NCBI RefSeq assembly: GCF_000185805.1
Contig: NC_014926.1
Span: forward strand, 1,103,501 to 1,167,500
Direction of reading: 5' to 3'
From: Thermovibrio ammonificans HB-1
GTDB taxonomy: Bacteria; Aquificota; Aquificia; Desulfurobacteriales; Desulfurobacteriaceae
Length of the DNA stretch: 64,000 nt
A program made the translations under genes and the position numbers. Below are positions 19,814 to 29,100 of this stretch, one piece after another (within the stretch, counting starts at the first letter, position 1; each line of letters opens with the position of its first letter). The notes under the pieces were generated by a model. It saw only the letters and a list, made by a program, of their open reading frames with translations, was not told the DNA's origin and did not search any database.

Positions 19814-20773
19814 TTAATGAACAAGGTTCATAGGCTGAACCGTCAGCTTTACCACCTTCCAGTGGTAGTGTATTGCATCGGGCGTTGAAGGTAAACGTAA
19901 AGTCACTCCGTCGATGGTGGTGGAACCGGTAAACGTATAGTTGGGATCCTTCTTTCCTTCCCTGATCAGAAGGTAGATGTGAACGAGCTTCAAGTTCTTC
20001 CGCTCATCAAGAGCGGTAGCGCTTTTAACTGCAGGGTCCGTAAGGGGGTCAACGTAGGTGCTGTTCCCCCAGTCGTAGCGAACCTGGAAATCTGCAACGC
20101 AGTCTATCATAGGCCTTACCCTACCCGACGGCTTGCCGGTCGAGGTCAACTTCCAGCTGACCTTCCTGCCGAGTGTGTAAAGGTCGGGACACACCGGGTT
20201 AGGGGAAGTAGGTGAACGGTACAGGTAGTACTCAATCTGAGCACACACCTCGGTAGAGCAAATGGGAGCTGCAGAACCTATATCGGGAATAGGGTAAGTG
20301 AGGTAGTAGCCGGTATCAGGACAAACGTAATCGCTGTTACCGGCAACCACATCTCCCTGAAGGTTCAGGAAAACGGCCTTGGCCGAAGAAGGGAAAACCC
20401 ACTCCGAAAGGGGAGGAGCAAGCTGCGTAGGCGCGCTACCGGAGGCGGCACAGTTAACGAGAGCCCACCCCCTTGTCAGGTCGTTCGTAATATCGTAGGT
20501 GGAGCGGATTATAAGGTCGTAACCGCTGGCACCGTAAGCAACGGTCTCAATGGGAAGCGAAGGCTCGTTAACGCCGATACCGTAACCCGCATGTTCAACA
20601 TCCTGCCTCAGAATCTCAAGCCCCACCATTGACTGAATCTGAACGGTAGATTCCGAACTACGCTGGAGGAAACCTTTAAACAGATAGGTATAACCGAAGT
20701 AAATAGCCGATAGAACAAAAACGGTAATGCCCAGAACTATAAAAAGCTCCAGGAGAGAGAATCCCCTTCTCAT
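19814..20773 (-). CDS. Minor pilin, PilW-like
   Basis: A 319-residue protein with a type III (prepilin) signal: MRRG-FSLLELFIVLGITVFVLSAIYFGY, cleaved by PilD after Gly4, with Glu5 of the mature protein. Its length and the QSMVGLEILRQDVEHAGYGIG region match PilW. Six or more cysteines in the distal half (for example VCPDTGYY, PICSTEVCAQIEYY, PVCPDLYTLGRK, MIDCVADF) suggest a disulphide-stabilised head. It overlaps the PilV-like gene by 4 bases (ATGA). Confidence 0.8.
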   Translation of the reverse strand: MRRGFSLLELFIVLGITVFVLSAIYFGYTYLFKGFLQRSSESTVQIQSMVGLEILRQDVEHAGYGIGVNEPSLPIETVAYGASGYDLIIRSTYDITNDLTRGWALVNCAASGSAPTQLAPPLSEWVFPSSAKAVFLNLQGDVVAGNSDYVCPDTGYYLTYPIPDIGSAAPICSTEVCAQIEYYLYRSPTSPNPVCPDLYTLGRKVSWKLTSTGKPSGRVRPMIDCVADFQVRYDWGNSTYVDPLTDPAVKSATALDERKNLKLVHIYLLIREGKKDPNYTFTGSTTIDGVTLRLPSTPDAIHYHWKVVKLTVQPMNLVH

Positions 20774-21213
20774 AGTTCCTTCCTGATAATCGTAGTTCCG
20801 GAAATACTGTGATACCTACCCTTGTAGAACCAACATACAGTTAAGTTGACCTCTTTAAGCTCAAGGGCCGTATTCTCATTTATATCGTAGTAAAGGCCGT
20901 ACTCTTGAGGTCTGCTCCATATATACCTTACAACAACGTTCTTCCCGGTTAGCAGGGCATCTTTACAGCTGGTGGTTCCGTTATCGAGGTTTGCCTCGGT
21001 AACGTTGTCGTAGTCCATCTCCCTCACCTGCTCGAGCTTCTGATGGAGAAGCCTGACTGCCTGATACTGAATCATCTTCACCATCTCGAATTTTTTAACA
21101 AAAACCGCAGAAGCGAGCAAACCAAGGAAAACCACAAGACCTATAGCAACCGCAAGGAGCACCTCTACCATGGAGAAGGCACCCCTTTTTATTTTTCTTT
21201 TAACTATTCGCAT
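20770..21213 (-). CDS. Minor pilin, PilV-like
   Basis: A 147-residue prepilin: a basic leader, then GAFSMVEVLLAVAIGLVVFLGLLASAVFV, with the conserved Glu5 after the predicted PilD site. The body contains two Cys (TTSCKDA and NLTVCWFY). It overlaps the FimT-like gene by 10 bases and the PilW-like gene by 4, a tight operon. PilV assignment rests on position and size. Confidence 0.7.
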   Translation of the reverse strand: MRIVKRKIKRGAFSMVEVLLAVAIGLVVFLGLLASAVFVKKFEMVKMIQYQAVRLLHQKLEQVREMDYDNVTEANLDNGTTSCKDALLTGKNVVVRYIWSRPQEYGLYYDINENTALELKEVNLTVCWFYKGRYHSISGTTIIRKEL

Positions 21214-21650
21214 ACCCGTTTCCCCGAACTAAGAACCGTTTTCCCCATTCTCACCCTTACACCGTCGCTCTTAATACAGCTGTACTTGGCGTCTACCGAG
21301 AGGTCCCCCAGGTAAATTATTGAGGTGTTGTTGGGTAACCCCTTCTCATCTATTTCTATAGTACCGGAGAAAGGATTTTTCAAATGAATTACTTTAACAA
21401 CTGCATAGGTACCCGAGGAGGTTTGCTCCTCAACCGTTACCTGAGTACCCGAAACAACAATCTTGGCAGGAATCTTCTCGGTAAAAGACTTGGTCCTTTG
21501 AAGCTCAACCAGCGAGTAAATACGACGGGTATCGTTTTCTACACTTACTCTCTTCTCCCAAGAGTGGTACTTAAGGTAGGCCAGGGCCAATACGGCCCCG
21601 GCAAGTACAAGAGCCACCAGAATTTCTATAACTGTTAGCCCTTTCCTCAT
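21204..21650 (-). CDS. Minor pilin, FimT/GspH-like
   Basis: A 148-residue prepilin with the leader MRKG and helix LTVIEILVALVLAGAVLALAYLKY (Glu5 present). Its small size and first place among the minor pilins fit FimT/GspH. The body has a Cys pair near the C-terminus (KYSCIKSD and GKRVCE). It begins three bases after the PilY1-like stop. Confidence 0.72.
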   Translation of the reverse strand: MRKGLTVIEILVALVLAGAVLALAYLKYHSWEKRVSVENDTRRIYSLVELQRTKSFTEKIPAKIVVSGTQVTVEEQTSSGTYAVVKVIHLKNPFSGTIEIDEKGLPNNTSIIYLGDLSVDAKYSCIKSDGVRVRMGKTVLSSGKRVCE

Positions 21651-21653
21651 TCC

Positions 21654-24600
21654 TTACCTTTCAAGCCACAGTAGTAACGTTCCAACGAGCCTGGAGCCCG
21701 GAGCTATAAACGGCGGAGCAGACTCCGGAGCAATTCCAGTATACCAGGAAGTAGCCCTGTTACCTGCGGAGGTAAACACCTGGGCCACGTTATTAACCTG
21801 GTTCTGCTTATCAAACTTAATGGTAATCTGCTGAATGTTGGCACCGGAAAGCTGAAGCAGCAAGGTTCCGTATACCTTGTTTATACCGTAAGTTGAACAA
21901 TCCTCCAAGATGCTCCCGCCGGTAGCACAGTTCAGAGCCCAAACCCTCGTCCTACCTCCGGAACTACAGATATCGTCGGTAGGTTCAATAGTTGTAAAGA
22001 GAACAACGTTCTGGTCGGTGGTGGTTGGGTCGGAAATGTCACGCTCCTTAAAGTAACCCTCGTCCTGGGTATTAAGCTCTATGTACCAACCCCTAATAAC
22101 GCCGTTTGCAGCATCTGTGCAGACGTTCTGGGAGTTGTCCGAAGCATCGGTTACAACCGTACAGCTATCCCCGTTACAGCTCAGAGACAGTCCGTATAGC
22201 CTGTTTGCCTGACCGGGAAGGACGTTATCGGTCTTGTAGAACCACCTACCCGTGCCGAAGTAGATGTAGTACCTGCTGAAGCACTTGGCGGCCTTTATCC
22301 TTGCAGTAACCGGAGGTATAGCATCATCTAAATAGGTGTAGAACTTCCAGTTGAGGGGGTTGGGGTCCCTAACATCGGCCATAACTATGCCGCCCTTCCA
22401 GTTCTTCATATCCCCATCTTTCCGGGCGTAGCCGAAGAAGACGTAATCTGTGCTTCCATCTCCGTTAACGTCGAGTCCTTCACTCATCAAACGGCCGCCA
22501 AAAGCGTCGTTTATAACCCGCCCGGTTGTAGAGCCGGCAGGGATGAAGGTGTCGAAGGTAGCCACCTCTTTACCAGAGAGGAGGTCTACCACGAAAACTT
22601 TCAAAGGCTGATTGGAGTCTCCGTTATAGGTTTCCGGTCCGGAAACAAACATCAGATACGCCTTGTCTCCTTTACGTATCAACGACGGACCGGAATAGGT
22701 AAAGCCCAGTCCGGGAGCCGTGAACTCCCAGAGAACTTTAACGCCGTCGGGCTGCGGGTTTGTCACATCGAGGGCAAAGTAGGCAGAGAGCCCCGTGCAG
22801 GAAGCAGAGGAGCAGGTATCGGCAGGGGGCTTAACGCAGTTGTCACCACCGACACAAGCTGCCCCTCCAAGGCGCATGCCGCCGATGAGTATCTTCCTAC
22901 CGTTAACGGTGTAAACCTGAGGTGTAAGGTCAACAAAGTAAGTATGGCAGTAATCTTTCCCCGTTAAGAAGCGGAGGTAGGGAAGTGCATCTTTGGGGAT
23001 AAAGGCCCACAACTCCTCACCGAGCTTATCGGTAGTGTCGTCGGTAGAACTGTTCTGGATGGCCACAGGGTGTTTTGTATCTCCTGCATTCTTCTTAACG
23101 TAGCCTGCAAGGAAAGCGTGGAGCATTCCGTCGTTTGCTCCCACAAAAACAACGTTGTAGTTTCCGTAGTTAACTATGGTAGGTGTGGAATAGTCTATAT
23201 CGCCGAGCTTCCAAATCCTGTCCTTTCCGCAGGCAAGATTCCTACAGTTAGAGAAGTCTACAGGCTCTCCCCTTACGAACTTAACGAGCTTCTCGTAGTT
23301 TACGGTTCCGTCGGGGTTAAGAACGCATGCGGGGAAGAGGTTCGGGTCGGTCCCGAGAAGCTGCTTAAAGTCATTAAGGTTAGCAACGGTAAACGGCACC
23401 TTGTTAGAGCCGGTTGTGGTTGTAAAGATGTTCCTGTCGCTACCGGGAGTTTCTGCAAGTATCTCACCCTCTTCCCAAAGGGGGTGAAGCTCGGGAGAGT
23501 CAAAAGAATCCACGGTAGTTACAAGGTCTCCTCTACTGCCGTCGGCTTTCGGCTCGTAAATCTTTATCTTAAGGTTGTTATCCTCTATTGCCCACTCGAG
23601 AATCCTATCCTTATCAACGTCGAGAACGAGGTTCTCGTTCGTATCCTCCCTAATGTTCTGGTTTGTCCTCGTGTTATAGAACCACCAGGTGTAGAGGTAA
23701 CCGGGCCAGGTTACCTGGTAATACCTATCGGTATCGGGGTCGTAGATGTTCTTCATAGTGTAGAAAACCGACTGCTGAAGGGTAAAGCCGAGCTTGCTCT
23801 TCTCCGGAAGACCCATAACAGAGGTACCGGAAGCCCTCTGAAGTATCTTGTAGAACACGCTCTCTATGGCTGCCTTCAGCTGCTCGGGGTCGGAGCCCTC
23901 AAAGTAGTTATCAGGCAGACCGTCTCCGTTGGCATCCCACTCGGAGCAGGCAGGTTCAACATCGTTGAAGGAGCCGCACGGAGCAGACTTGGTATCGCTG
24001 CACACAGGTGCAGGGGGAACAGAAGAGTAGTTGCAGGGGTACCCGTCTCCGTCTTCGTCGAGGAAACCTCCGAATATGGCCGTATTTTCAAGGGATTTAA
24101 CGCCGTAACAGGAGTCTTTATCGCCTTTACACTCTTTAGTGCTCATAAACGCAGCCACCGTGTAAACGTCTACGTTCTGAACGCCGGTGAGCGTGTCTAC
24201 AAGGTCGTTTACGTGCATATCGTAAGCGGGAACGGCAGGGTCTATAGCACAGGAGTACCTTACGTTAGTGTCAACGGGGTCTTTTACACACTTGGAGTTG
24301 TTATCGCAGGAGGGGCAGGCCCTTTCGGCAGAGAAGATGTGGCCGTTCCAGGCACCGTCGGAGATTAAAACCGTAAAGTTCTTCGCACAGTGAACTTCCA
24401 CCTTCTGACCGTCTACATCAAAGGTGTAAGGGTCAAGGTAGTTGGGGTCACTCTTTCTAAAACCGAAGTTCCAAACACCGTCTTCTCTGGCGAAGTACCT
24501 TTTTATCTCATCGAGTACTTCTCCGGTAGGAGTTCCGCCGTTGGGAACTTCGTTGTTTATCAGATCTATAATTTTGGAGTAGTCGTAGGTGGGATAGACC

Positions 24601-25331
24601 CAGTCCCTTATGGGGTTTAAGTAATCTAAGCTGCACCATCCACCACGGGAACAATTACACTTAGAGTAGCAGTGGTTTTTACAGTAACTATCACTATGAC
24701 CTTCACTCTTACATTTGCTGTAACACCTTGAAAGACACTTCGGGCAATCACTATCGTAATCTAAACAAACTGTAGAGCCGGGATAGATAACAAGCCCTAT
24801 TCGGGGTTTTTCCCTTCTTCTCTCTAATTTCTGAAGGATTCCTTCTACTTCCCCCGTTTCAGGGTTGTAAGAAGAGACATCTGTTGCTTTTATATAAAGG
24901 GTATTTCCTTTTTTATCTGTAGCAGCAAGTTCCACATATCTATCTCCATAAAACTCAACTACCTTCCCTCCGGTGAGTATCCACCTAAGAATATCTATAC
25001 GGGTCATATACTCTCTATTAAGCTTGCTACCGAGTTTACTTTTTCCCTTGTACTTAGAACAAAGGGTCCAAACTTTTCTCCCATGAATCGTAGACTTACA
25101 ATAATATCTATCGGGAATGAAATAGCCGTAATAAACACTCTTCTTCTTCCCTTCATATGCCTTCCAAGCCATACTGCCGCTGTAGTCGAGTGCCAACATA
25201 ACGTTGGCAAAGGCCCCCTTCTGAATAAAGGGAGGTACCGCACAGTAGTCGGAGGGGGCGGTTGCTCCGGCAGGTTTTACAAGCAGGCCCAAAGCCACTA
25301 AAACGGTTATTATCAAGGAAAGCAGCCTCAT
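21654..25331 (-). CDS. pilY1: PilY1-like type IV pilus tip adhesin
   Basis: A 1225-residue secreted protein. It has a signal peptide (1-24) and an N-terminal von Willebrand A-type domain with a MIDAS motif (DYSGSM, Asp49). A Cys-rich insert near residues 193-238 has ten cysteines. Ca-binding-like loops follow (DEDGDGYPC, DANGDGLPDN, DVNGDGSTDY), with a C-terminal PilY1 beta-propeller (FVGANDGMLHAFLAGY, WAFIPKDALPYL, GMRLGG). PilY1 sits at the pilus tip with minor pilins and mediates adhesion, mechanosensing and pilus extension. The DNA for the VWA half (about 24640-25160) is clearly richer in A+T than the propeller half, suggesting domain exchange. The gene is followed directly by four minor pilins, as in other PilY1 operons. 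Confidence 0.9.
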   Translation of the reverse strand: MRLLSLIITVLVALGLLVKPAGATAPSDYCAVPPFIQKGAFANVMLALDYSGSMAWKAYEGKKKSVYYGYFIPDRYYCKSTIHGRKVWTLCSKYKGKSKLGSKLNREYMTRIDILRWILTGGKVVEFYGDRYVELAATDKKGNTLYIKATDVSSYNPETGEVEGILQKLERRREKPRIGLVIYPGSTVCLDYDSDCPKCLSRCYSKCKSEGHSDSYCKNHCYSKCNCSRGGWCSLDYLNPIRDWVYPTYDYSKIIDLINNEVPNGGTPTGEVLDEIKRYFAREDGVWNFGFRKSDPNYLDPYTFDVDGQKVEVHCAKNFTVLISDGAWNGHIFSAERACPSCDNNSKCVKDPVDTNVRYSCAIDPAVPAYDMHVNDLVDTLTGVQNVDVYTVAAFMSTKECKGDKDSCYGVKSLENTAIFGGFLDEDGDGYPCNYSSVPPAPVCSDTKSAPCGSFNDVEPACSEWDANGDGLPDNYFEGSDPEQLKAAIESVFYKILQRASGTSVMGLPEKSKLGFTLQQSVFYTMKNIYDPDTDRYYQVTWPGYLYTWWFYNTRTNQNIREDTNENLVLDVDKDRILEWAIEDNNLKIKIYEPKADGSRGDLVTTVDSFDSPELHPLWEEGEILAETPGSDRNIFTTTTGSNKVPFTVANLNDFKQLLGTDPNLFPACVLNPDGTVNYEKLVKFVRGEPVDFSNCRNLACGKDRIWKLGDIDYSTPTIVNYGNYNVVFVGANDGMLHAFLAGYVKKNAGDTKHPVAIQNSSTDDTTDKLGEELWAFIPKDALPYLRFLTGKDYCHTYFVDLTPQVYTVNGRKILIGGMRLGGAACVGGDNCVKPPADTCSSASCTGLSAYFALDVTNPQPDGVKVLWEFTAPGLGFTYSGPSLIRKGDKAYLMFVSGPETYNGDSNQPLKVFVVDLLSGKEVATFDTFIPAGSTTGRVINDAFGGRLMSEGLDVNGDGSTDYVFFGYARKDGDMKNWKGGIVMADVRDPNPLNWKFYTYLDDAIPPVTARIKAAKCFSRYYIYFGTGRWFYKTDNVLPGQANRLYGLSLSCNGDSCTVVTDASDNSQNVCTDAANGVIRGWYIELNTQDEGYFKERDISDPTTTDQNVVLFTTIEPTDDICSSGGRTRVWALNCATGGSILEDCSTYGINKVYGTLLLQLSGANIQQITIKFDKQNQVNNVAQVFTSAGNRATSWYTGIAPESAPPFIAPGSRLVGTLLLWLER

Positions 25332-25651
25332 CTTTCTCCTCCCTTAAGAGGCTTACAGGTTATAGTGGTTCCGAAAGCTTTACACTTAAGGAGCGTTCCC
25401 TCCGGGTAAGAGGGTGCACCTTCAACTTCAAGTAGTGAGTTCCTAAAGGTAACGAAATTTGTTTGAATGGTCAGCGGAGAGCTCGCCACAACTCGGGCGG
25501 TAAAGGTGACCACCTCTCCGAATACCTGTTCTCCCCACTCCATTTTTTTTAGGTGTCTCTCCTGTTTAAACTTTGGTTCATCGGCATTCGAAGACGAAAA
25601 CAGACTACCGCCTAAAAGGAGGGCTGTTATTATTAGAGCCATTTTCCTCAT
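25328..25651 (-). CDS. Small secreted protein heading the pilus operon
   Basis: Unrecognised family, 107 residues. It has a signal peptide (about 1-22: MRKMALIITALLLGGSLFSSSNA) and a mature beta-rich part with two cysteines near the end (LLKCKAFGTTITCKPLKGG). An in-frame ATG at 25666 exists, but the ATG at 25651 has a GGGGTGA ribosome-binding site and starts the signal peptide. It overlaps the PilY1-like gene by 4 bases and follows the operon promoter, so a role in pilus tip assembly or as a periplasmic partner of PilY1 is likely but unproven. Confidence 0.65.
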   Translation of the reverse strand: MRKMALIITALLLGGSLFSSSNADEPKFKQERHLKKMEWGEQVFGEVVTFTARVVASSPLTIQTNFVTFRNSLLEVEGAPSYPEGTLLKCKAFGTTITCKPLKGGER

Positions 25652-25691
25652 AATCACCCCACGCATCCGGTTCTCAATCTTAAGTTTAGTA

Positions 25692-25719
25692 ATAATAGGT
25701 GAAAAAATCGTGAAACCAA
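25692..25719 (-). promoter_or_regulatory. Promoter of the pilus operon
   Basis: On the minus strand TTGGTT (25719-25714) is separated by 16 bases from TATTAT (25697-25692), in the gap between the histidine kinase stop and the first pilus-operon gene. Confidence 0.5.
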
Positions 25720-25720
25720 A

Positions 25721-26686
25721 CTACTTAACGTAAACCCTTACCTTAAAGAGCTTCCTCCCCGGTATAACCTCCAGCTTCCAGTTTAGCCTTTCTGCAAGGA
25801 AATGGGCCAGCTTCAGCCCTATTCCGCTTCCGGGTGTAGTTATCCCTGGGTCGTTTTCAATCTCTATAATCGGCTTAGAACCCTCAAAGTTTAAAGAAAT
25901 TTTTACAAAACTCCTCGAGTATTTAAATGCATTTTCTATCAGTATTTGAAAGATACTCTCCACTTCTCTCCGTTTTGCCTTAACAGTAAAATGGGGTAAA
26001 ACAAGCTCCAGTTTTTTATCCGGAAAAAGCGAGTGATACTTTAGGGCAAGTTTCTCTAAAATCGGGCCGATATCTACGTTCTCTTTCTCTGCATCCTCTT
26101 CAAAAGTTGAGATATAATTCAAACTTTTTTTAAAATCGCTCTCCAGTATCGAATACGCCTGCTTAATTCTGGACAGAGCCTTCTCGTTAGGGCACTTCAT
26201 CTCAAGTATCTCAAGGTTTATTTTGTTTAATGACAAAAAATTCCCCAGTTTATGGGTAAAAAGCAGGAAAAAGGTTTTGACCAGCTCCTTGGCCTCCTTT
26301 TCCCGCTTTATAAAGAGGGTAACCGTTTTGTAGGCTACGAGAATGGTAAGAACCACTATTGGAACTTCCCATATAAACAGGTAAAAGGCAAAGCGGCGAA
26401 GCTCACTCTGAACGTAATCTTCGTTCACGAAGAAAAACTCATCGTTCACCTTGCCCGCAACGCTCCACCTCTCCCCGGGGGGCTTAGGGGATATAACGAT
26501 ATAGGGCGGGAGCTTGAGGGAGACTCCGTAATCTACGGCGAGCTTGTATAGCTCAACTTCCGAGTCTATCTTCTCGAGAATCTGCCTTTTATAGTTTGAA
26601 AGGGCAACGAGGTTAACAACGGAAAGGCCCAAAGAGAGGATAAGCGTCAGGAGAACTAAAAGTTTTATCTCTGCCCTTACTTTCAT
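25721..26686 (-). CDS. Sensor histidine kinase
   Basis: A 321-residue inner-membrane sensor. Two membrane segments (about 8-30 and 100-121) flank a small periplasmic domain of about 70 residues. The phospho-acceptor His is in FTHKLGNFLSLNKI, a non-standard H-box lacking the usual HELRTPL. The N-box is QILIENAFKYS, the D-box is reduced to IENDPG, and the G-box is GSGIGLKLAHFLAERL. The ATG overlaps the response-regulator stop by 4 bases. What it senses cannot be read from sequence; linkage to lpt genes upstream and a pilus operon downstream hints at envelope or surface control. Confidence 0.88.
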   Translation of the reverse strand: MKVRAEIKLLVLLTLILSLGLSVVNLVALSNYKRQILEKIDSEVELYKLAVDYGVSLKLPPYIVISPKPPGERWSVAGKVNDEFFFVNEDYVQSELRRFAFYLFIWEVPIVVLTILVAYKTVTLFIKREKEAKELVKTFFLLFTHKLGNFLSLNKINLEILEMKCPNEKALSRIKQAYSILESDFKKSLNYISTFEEDAEKENVDIGPILEKLALKYHSLFPDKKLELVLPHFTVKAKRREVESIFQILIENAFKYSRSFVKISLNFEGSKPIIEIENDPGITTPGSGIGLKLAHFLAERLNWKLEVIPGRKLFKVRVYVK

Positions 26687-27327
26687 TCCACAAGCTGGTA
26701 TCCGCGACCCTTATAGGTTTTTATAGCTCCCGGGGGAAGTATCTTTCGGAGCTCCTTTATGTAGGCCCTGAGGACGTCTTCACCGACGTCCTTTCCCTTC
26801 CAAACGTAGGAGATAATCCTCTCCTTTGGAAGAATCTCTCCCCTGTGCCTGAGGAGGAAGGTAAGGAGCTCCCAAGCGGTTTTGGAGACCTTTATCTCCT
26901 CGTTACCCCGTTTAATTACTCCCCGGGCAAGGTCTATCTCGAGGTCGCCGATTCTCTCTACCTCGCCTCTGGTTCGTCTTCTTGCAAGGACTTTCAGGCG
27001 AAGCAGAAGCTCCTTCGGCTCAAAAGGTTTCGTTAGGTAGTCATCGGCTCCCCTGTTAAAGCAGAGCTCTTTATCCTCTATGCGCTGTTTTGCGGTAAGG
27101 ATGAGCACTGGAAGGTCGGGCTTGCGCCTCTTTATATCGAGGAGCAGGTCTTCCCCCCGATAGTAGCGGAGCATAAGGTCGAGAACAACAACGTCGTAAA
27201 GGTTGAGGTCTTCAAACTCTAAGGCCCTCTCGTCTTTAAGCCATTTAACCTCTATACCGTGTGTTACGAGAAACTCCTCTACAGACTCTCCGAGCAGTTC
27301 GTTATCCTCTATGAAGAGAACCCGCAT
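26683..27327 (-). CDS. Response regulator, OmpR/PhoB family
   Basis: A 214-residue two-domain regulator. The receiver domain has the acidic pocket (IEDNE), phospho-acceptor Asp50 (VVLDLML), the T (LILTA) and the K (LTKPFEP). The C-terminal winged-helix domain (about 120-214) ends LRKILPPGAIKTYKGRGYQLV. It is the cognate partner of the kinase directly downstream and starts 6 bases after the lptB stop, so the pair may be transcribed with the lpt genes. Confidence 0.93.
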   Translation of the reverse strand: MRVLFIEDNELLGESVEEFLVTHGIEVKWLKDERALEFEDLNLYDVVVLDLMLRYYRGEDLLLDIKRRKPDLPVLILTAKQRIEDKELCFNRGADDYLTKPFEPKELLLRLKVLARRRTRGEVERIGDLEIDLARGVIKRGNEEIKVSKTAWELLTFLLRHRGEILPKERIISYVWKGKDVGEDVLRAYIKELRKILPPGAIKTYKGRGYQLVE

Positions 27328-27333
27328 GGCACC

Positions 27334-28080
27334 CTACAGTGAGAAGTCCTCCCCGAGGTATATCTCTCTAACGAGTTCTTGGTTTGCCACCTCGTGGGGC
27401 TTTCCCGATGCTATAACTTTACCATGAGCTATGATATAGGCTCTATCTATAATTTTTAAAGTTTCGCGGACGTTGTGGTCGGTTATGAGTATTCCTATGT
27501 CCATCTCTTTCAGTTCCTTTATAAGGCCCTGAATGTCGGAAACGGCTATAGGGTCTATTCCTGCAAAGGGCTCGTCGAGAAGGAGAAACTTCGGGTTGAT
27601 TGTAAGGGCCCTGGCTATCTCTAAGCGCCGCCTCTCACCTCCGGATAAAGAGGCGGCTTTCTGTTTCCTCAGGTGGGCAATACCGAACCTGTTAAGCAGT
27701 GAATCGGTTTTCTCCTCTATCTCTCCCTTAGAGTAACCGTGCATCTCAAGAACGGCCTTGATGTTGTCTTCCACGGTGAGTTTTCTGAAGACCGAAGGTT
27801 CCTGGGGCAGGTAGGAAAGACCTTTTAGGGCCCTTTCGTAGGTGGGAAGCTCTGTTACGTCCTCTTCCCCTATGAGAACCCTACCGCCGTCGGGCTTGAC
27901 CAAGCCGACGATACAGTAGAAGGTGGTGGTTTTACCGGCACCGTTTGGCCCGAGCAGGCCGACAACTTCTCCCTCCATTACCTCAACGGTAACGTTGTCT
28001 ACAACGGTTTTCTTACCGTAGCGTTTGGTTATACGCTCTGCCCTAAGGCAGTTAAGGTCGGGTGGAGTTACCGTTTCCAA
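27334..28080 (-). CDS. lptB: LPS export ABC transporter ATPase LptB
   Basis: A 248-residue ATPase that drives lipopolysaccharide extraction with LptFG. Walker A is GPNGAGKTTTFYCIVGL, the signature is LSGGERRRLEIARAL, Walker B is FLLLDEPFAGIDPIAV, and the switch His is in ITDHNVRETL. The first codon is TTG at 28080 behind AGGAG, overlapping lptA by 29 bases; no later start keeps the nucleotide-binding fold intact. kdsC-lptC-lptA-lptB is a conserved Gram-negative order. lptF and lptG are not in the window. Confidence 0.95.
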   Translation of the reverse strand: METVTPPDLNCLRAERITKRYGKKTVVDNVTVEVMEGEVVGLLGPNGAGKTTTFYCIVGLVKPDGGRVLIGEEDVTELPTYERALKGLSYLPQEPSVFRKLTVEDNIKAVLEMHGYSKGEIEEKTDSLLNRFGIAHLRKQKAASLSGGERRRLEIARALTINPKFLLLDEPFAGIDPIAVSDIQGLIKELKEMDIGILITDHNVRETLKIIDRAYIIAHGKVIASGKPHEVANQELVREIYLGEDFSL

Positions 28081-28573
28081 CTCTGCTCTCCTGGGGGTAG
28101 ATAACCGTTTTGACTTTCTGTTTTAGGCCTACAACCTCTACCCTGCCATCTCTGTAGGCTATTATTTTGTCGCCTATCAGAACGTTTTTACCCTGTTTAA
28201 GCTTTGCGTTACCCAAGAGGACTACCTTCTCCTGCATCGGGTAGTAGATGAGCTCGTCGCACCACCCCTCACCTCGGGGGTCTTTAACGTGGACGTTACC
28301 TTCAACTACTATTTTCGTAATCCGGGTTTTGGCGGGCCCAAAGTAGATTATAAGTTTGTCGCCCGTGATTACGGTGGAACCGTGCTGGGCCACAACGCTC
28401 CCTATGTAAACGGCCTGCCGTTTTTTGTCGTTGTAGATAAGTTCCTGAGCCTCCACAACAACCGGCAAGTTTTTGTTGACCTCTATCTTCTTCAAAGGGG
28501 TACCGGCGTGAGCAAACTCAACGGCAGGGCTGACCAAGAGAACCGTCAAGAAGAGAAACACTACTTTCCTCAT
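28052..28573 (-). CDS. lptA: LPS transport periplasmic protein LptA
   Basis: A 173-residue periplasmic bridge protein for lipopolysaccharide. A signal peptide (1-23, ending AHA) is followed by the OstA/LptA beta-jellyroll with repeated strands (VVVEAQELIYNDKKRQAVYIG, VVAQHGSTVITGDKLIIYF, VEGNVHVKDP, NVLIGDKIIAYRDGRVEVVG). It is encoded between lptC (4-base overlap) and lptB (29-base overlap). Confidence 0.88.
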   Translation of the reverse strand: MRKVVFLFLTVLLVSPAVEFAHAGTPLKKIEVNKNLPVVVEAQELIYNDKKRQAVYIGSVVAQHGSTVITGDKLIIYFGPAKTRITKIVVEGNVHVKDPRGEGWCDELIYYPMQEKVVLLGNAKLKQGKNVLIGDKIIAYRDGRVEVVGLKQKVKTVIYPQESRVGNGNSTRP

Positions 28574-29100
28574 TTCAACGCTCCGTAGAGAACCGATTTT
28601 ACTTTTCCCTTGATTATAACCACCCCTTTATCCACCTTGACAGTACAGGATGCCCCTACCGTGCTCCCCTTGCCCGGGGCGGTAGCGGTGCAGGTTGTAA
28701 GGCTTTTAAAGGTTGCAGTTTTCAGGTTGTAAACACCCCGACCGGTGTAAGCCGTGTAGTTTGCAGTAACAAGGCGAGGGGATATAAGGTCTACAATCCC
28801 TTTATCCCTGAAGTAAACGGCCGAATCTGCGTATATTTTCACGGGCTCCTTAAGGTAAACGGTTAGAACGGGCTCTTTAAGGTAGATTTTGTCCTTATCT
28901 ACCATTTGAGCTTCGGGGGCCGAGAGGGTCCAAACCCTTTTACCGGTAGATTCAAGGGTGAAGTTCTCTATGGTCTGCCTCTGGTGGACTTTAACTTTTA
29001 CTTTAAGGGGCGGCTCTTCCCTCCGGGATAGGAAGAGAACAAGGGGAAGGAGCGACAAAAAGGCGAGGAGAACGGCAAGCCTGTAGAGCTTACGTCTCAT
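28570..29100 (-). CDS. lptC: LPS export protein LptC
   Basis: A 176-residue bitopic inner-membrane protein with one N-terminal anchor (about 7-25) and a periplasmic jellyroll domain (IENFTLESTGKRVWTLSAPEA, KIYLKEPVLTVYLKEPVKIYADSA, GIVDLISPRLVTANYTAYTGRGVY). It carries LPS from LptBFG to LptA. Two Cys (TTCTATAP and GASCTV) are unusual additions. Assignment is supported by conserved order with kdsC, lptA and lptB. Confidence 0.85.
   Translation of the reverse strand: MRRKLYRLAVLLAFLSLLPLVLFLSRREEPPLKVKVKVHQRQTIENFTLESTGKRVWTLSAPEAQMVDKDKIYLKEPVLTVYLKEPVKIYADSAVYFRDKGIVDLISPRLVTANYTAYTGRGVYNLKTATFKSLTTCTATAPGKGSTVGASCTVKVDKGVVIIKGKVKSVLYGALK

Noticed and set aside
23070..24368. 432-codon open frame opposite the PilY1-like gene
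   Set aside because: It is on the other strand of a well-supported coding gene, has no ribosome-binding site and no recognisable protein features.
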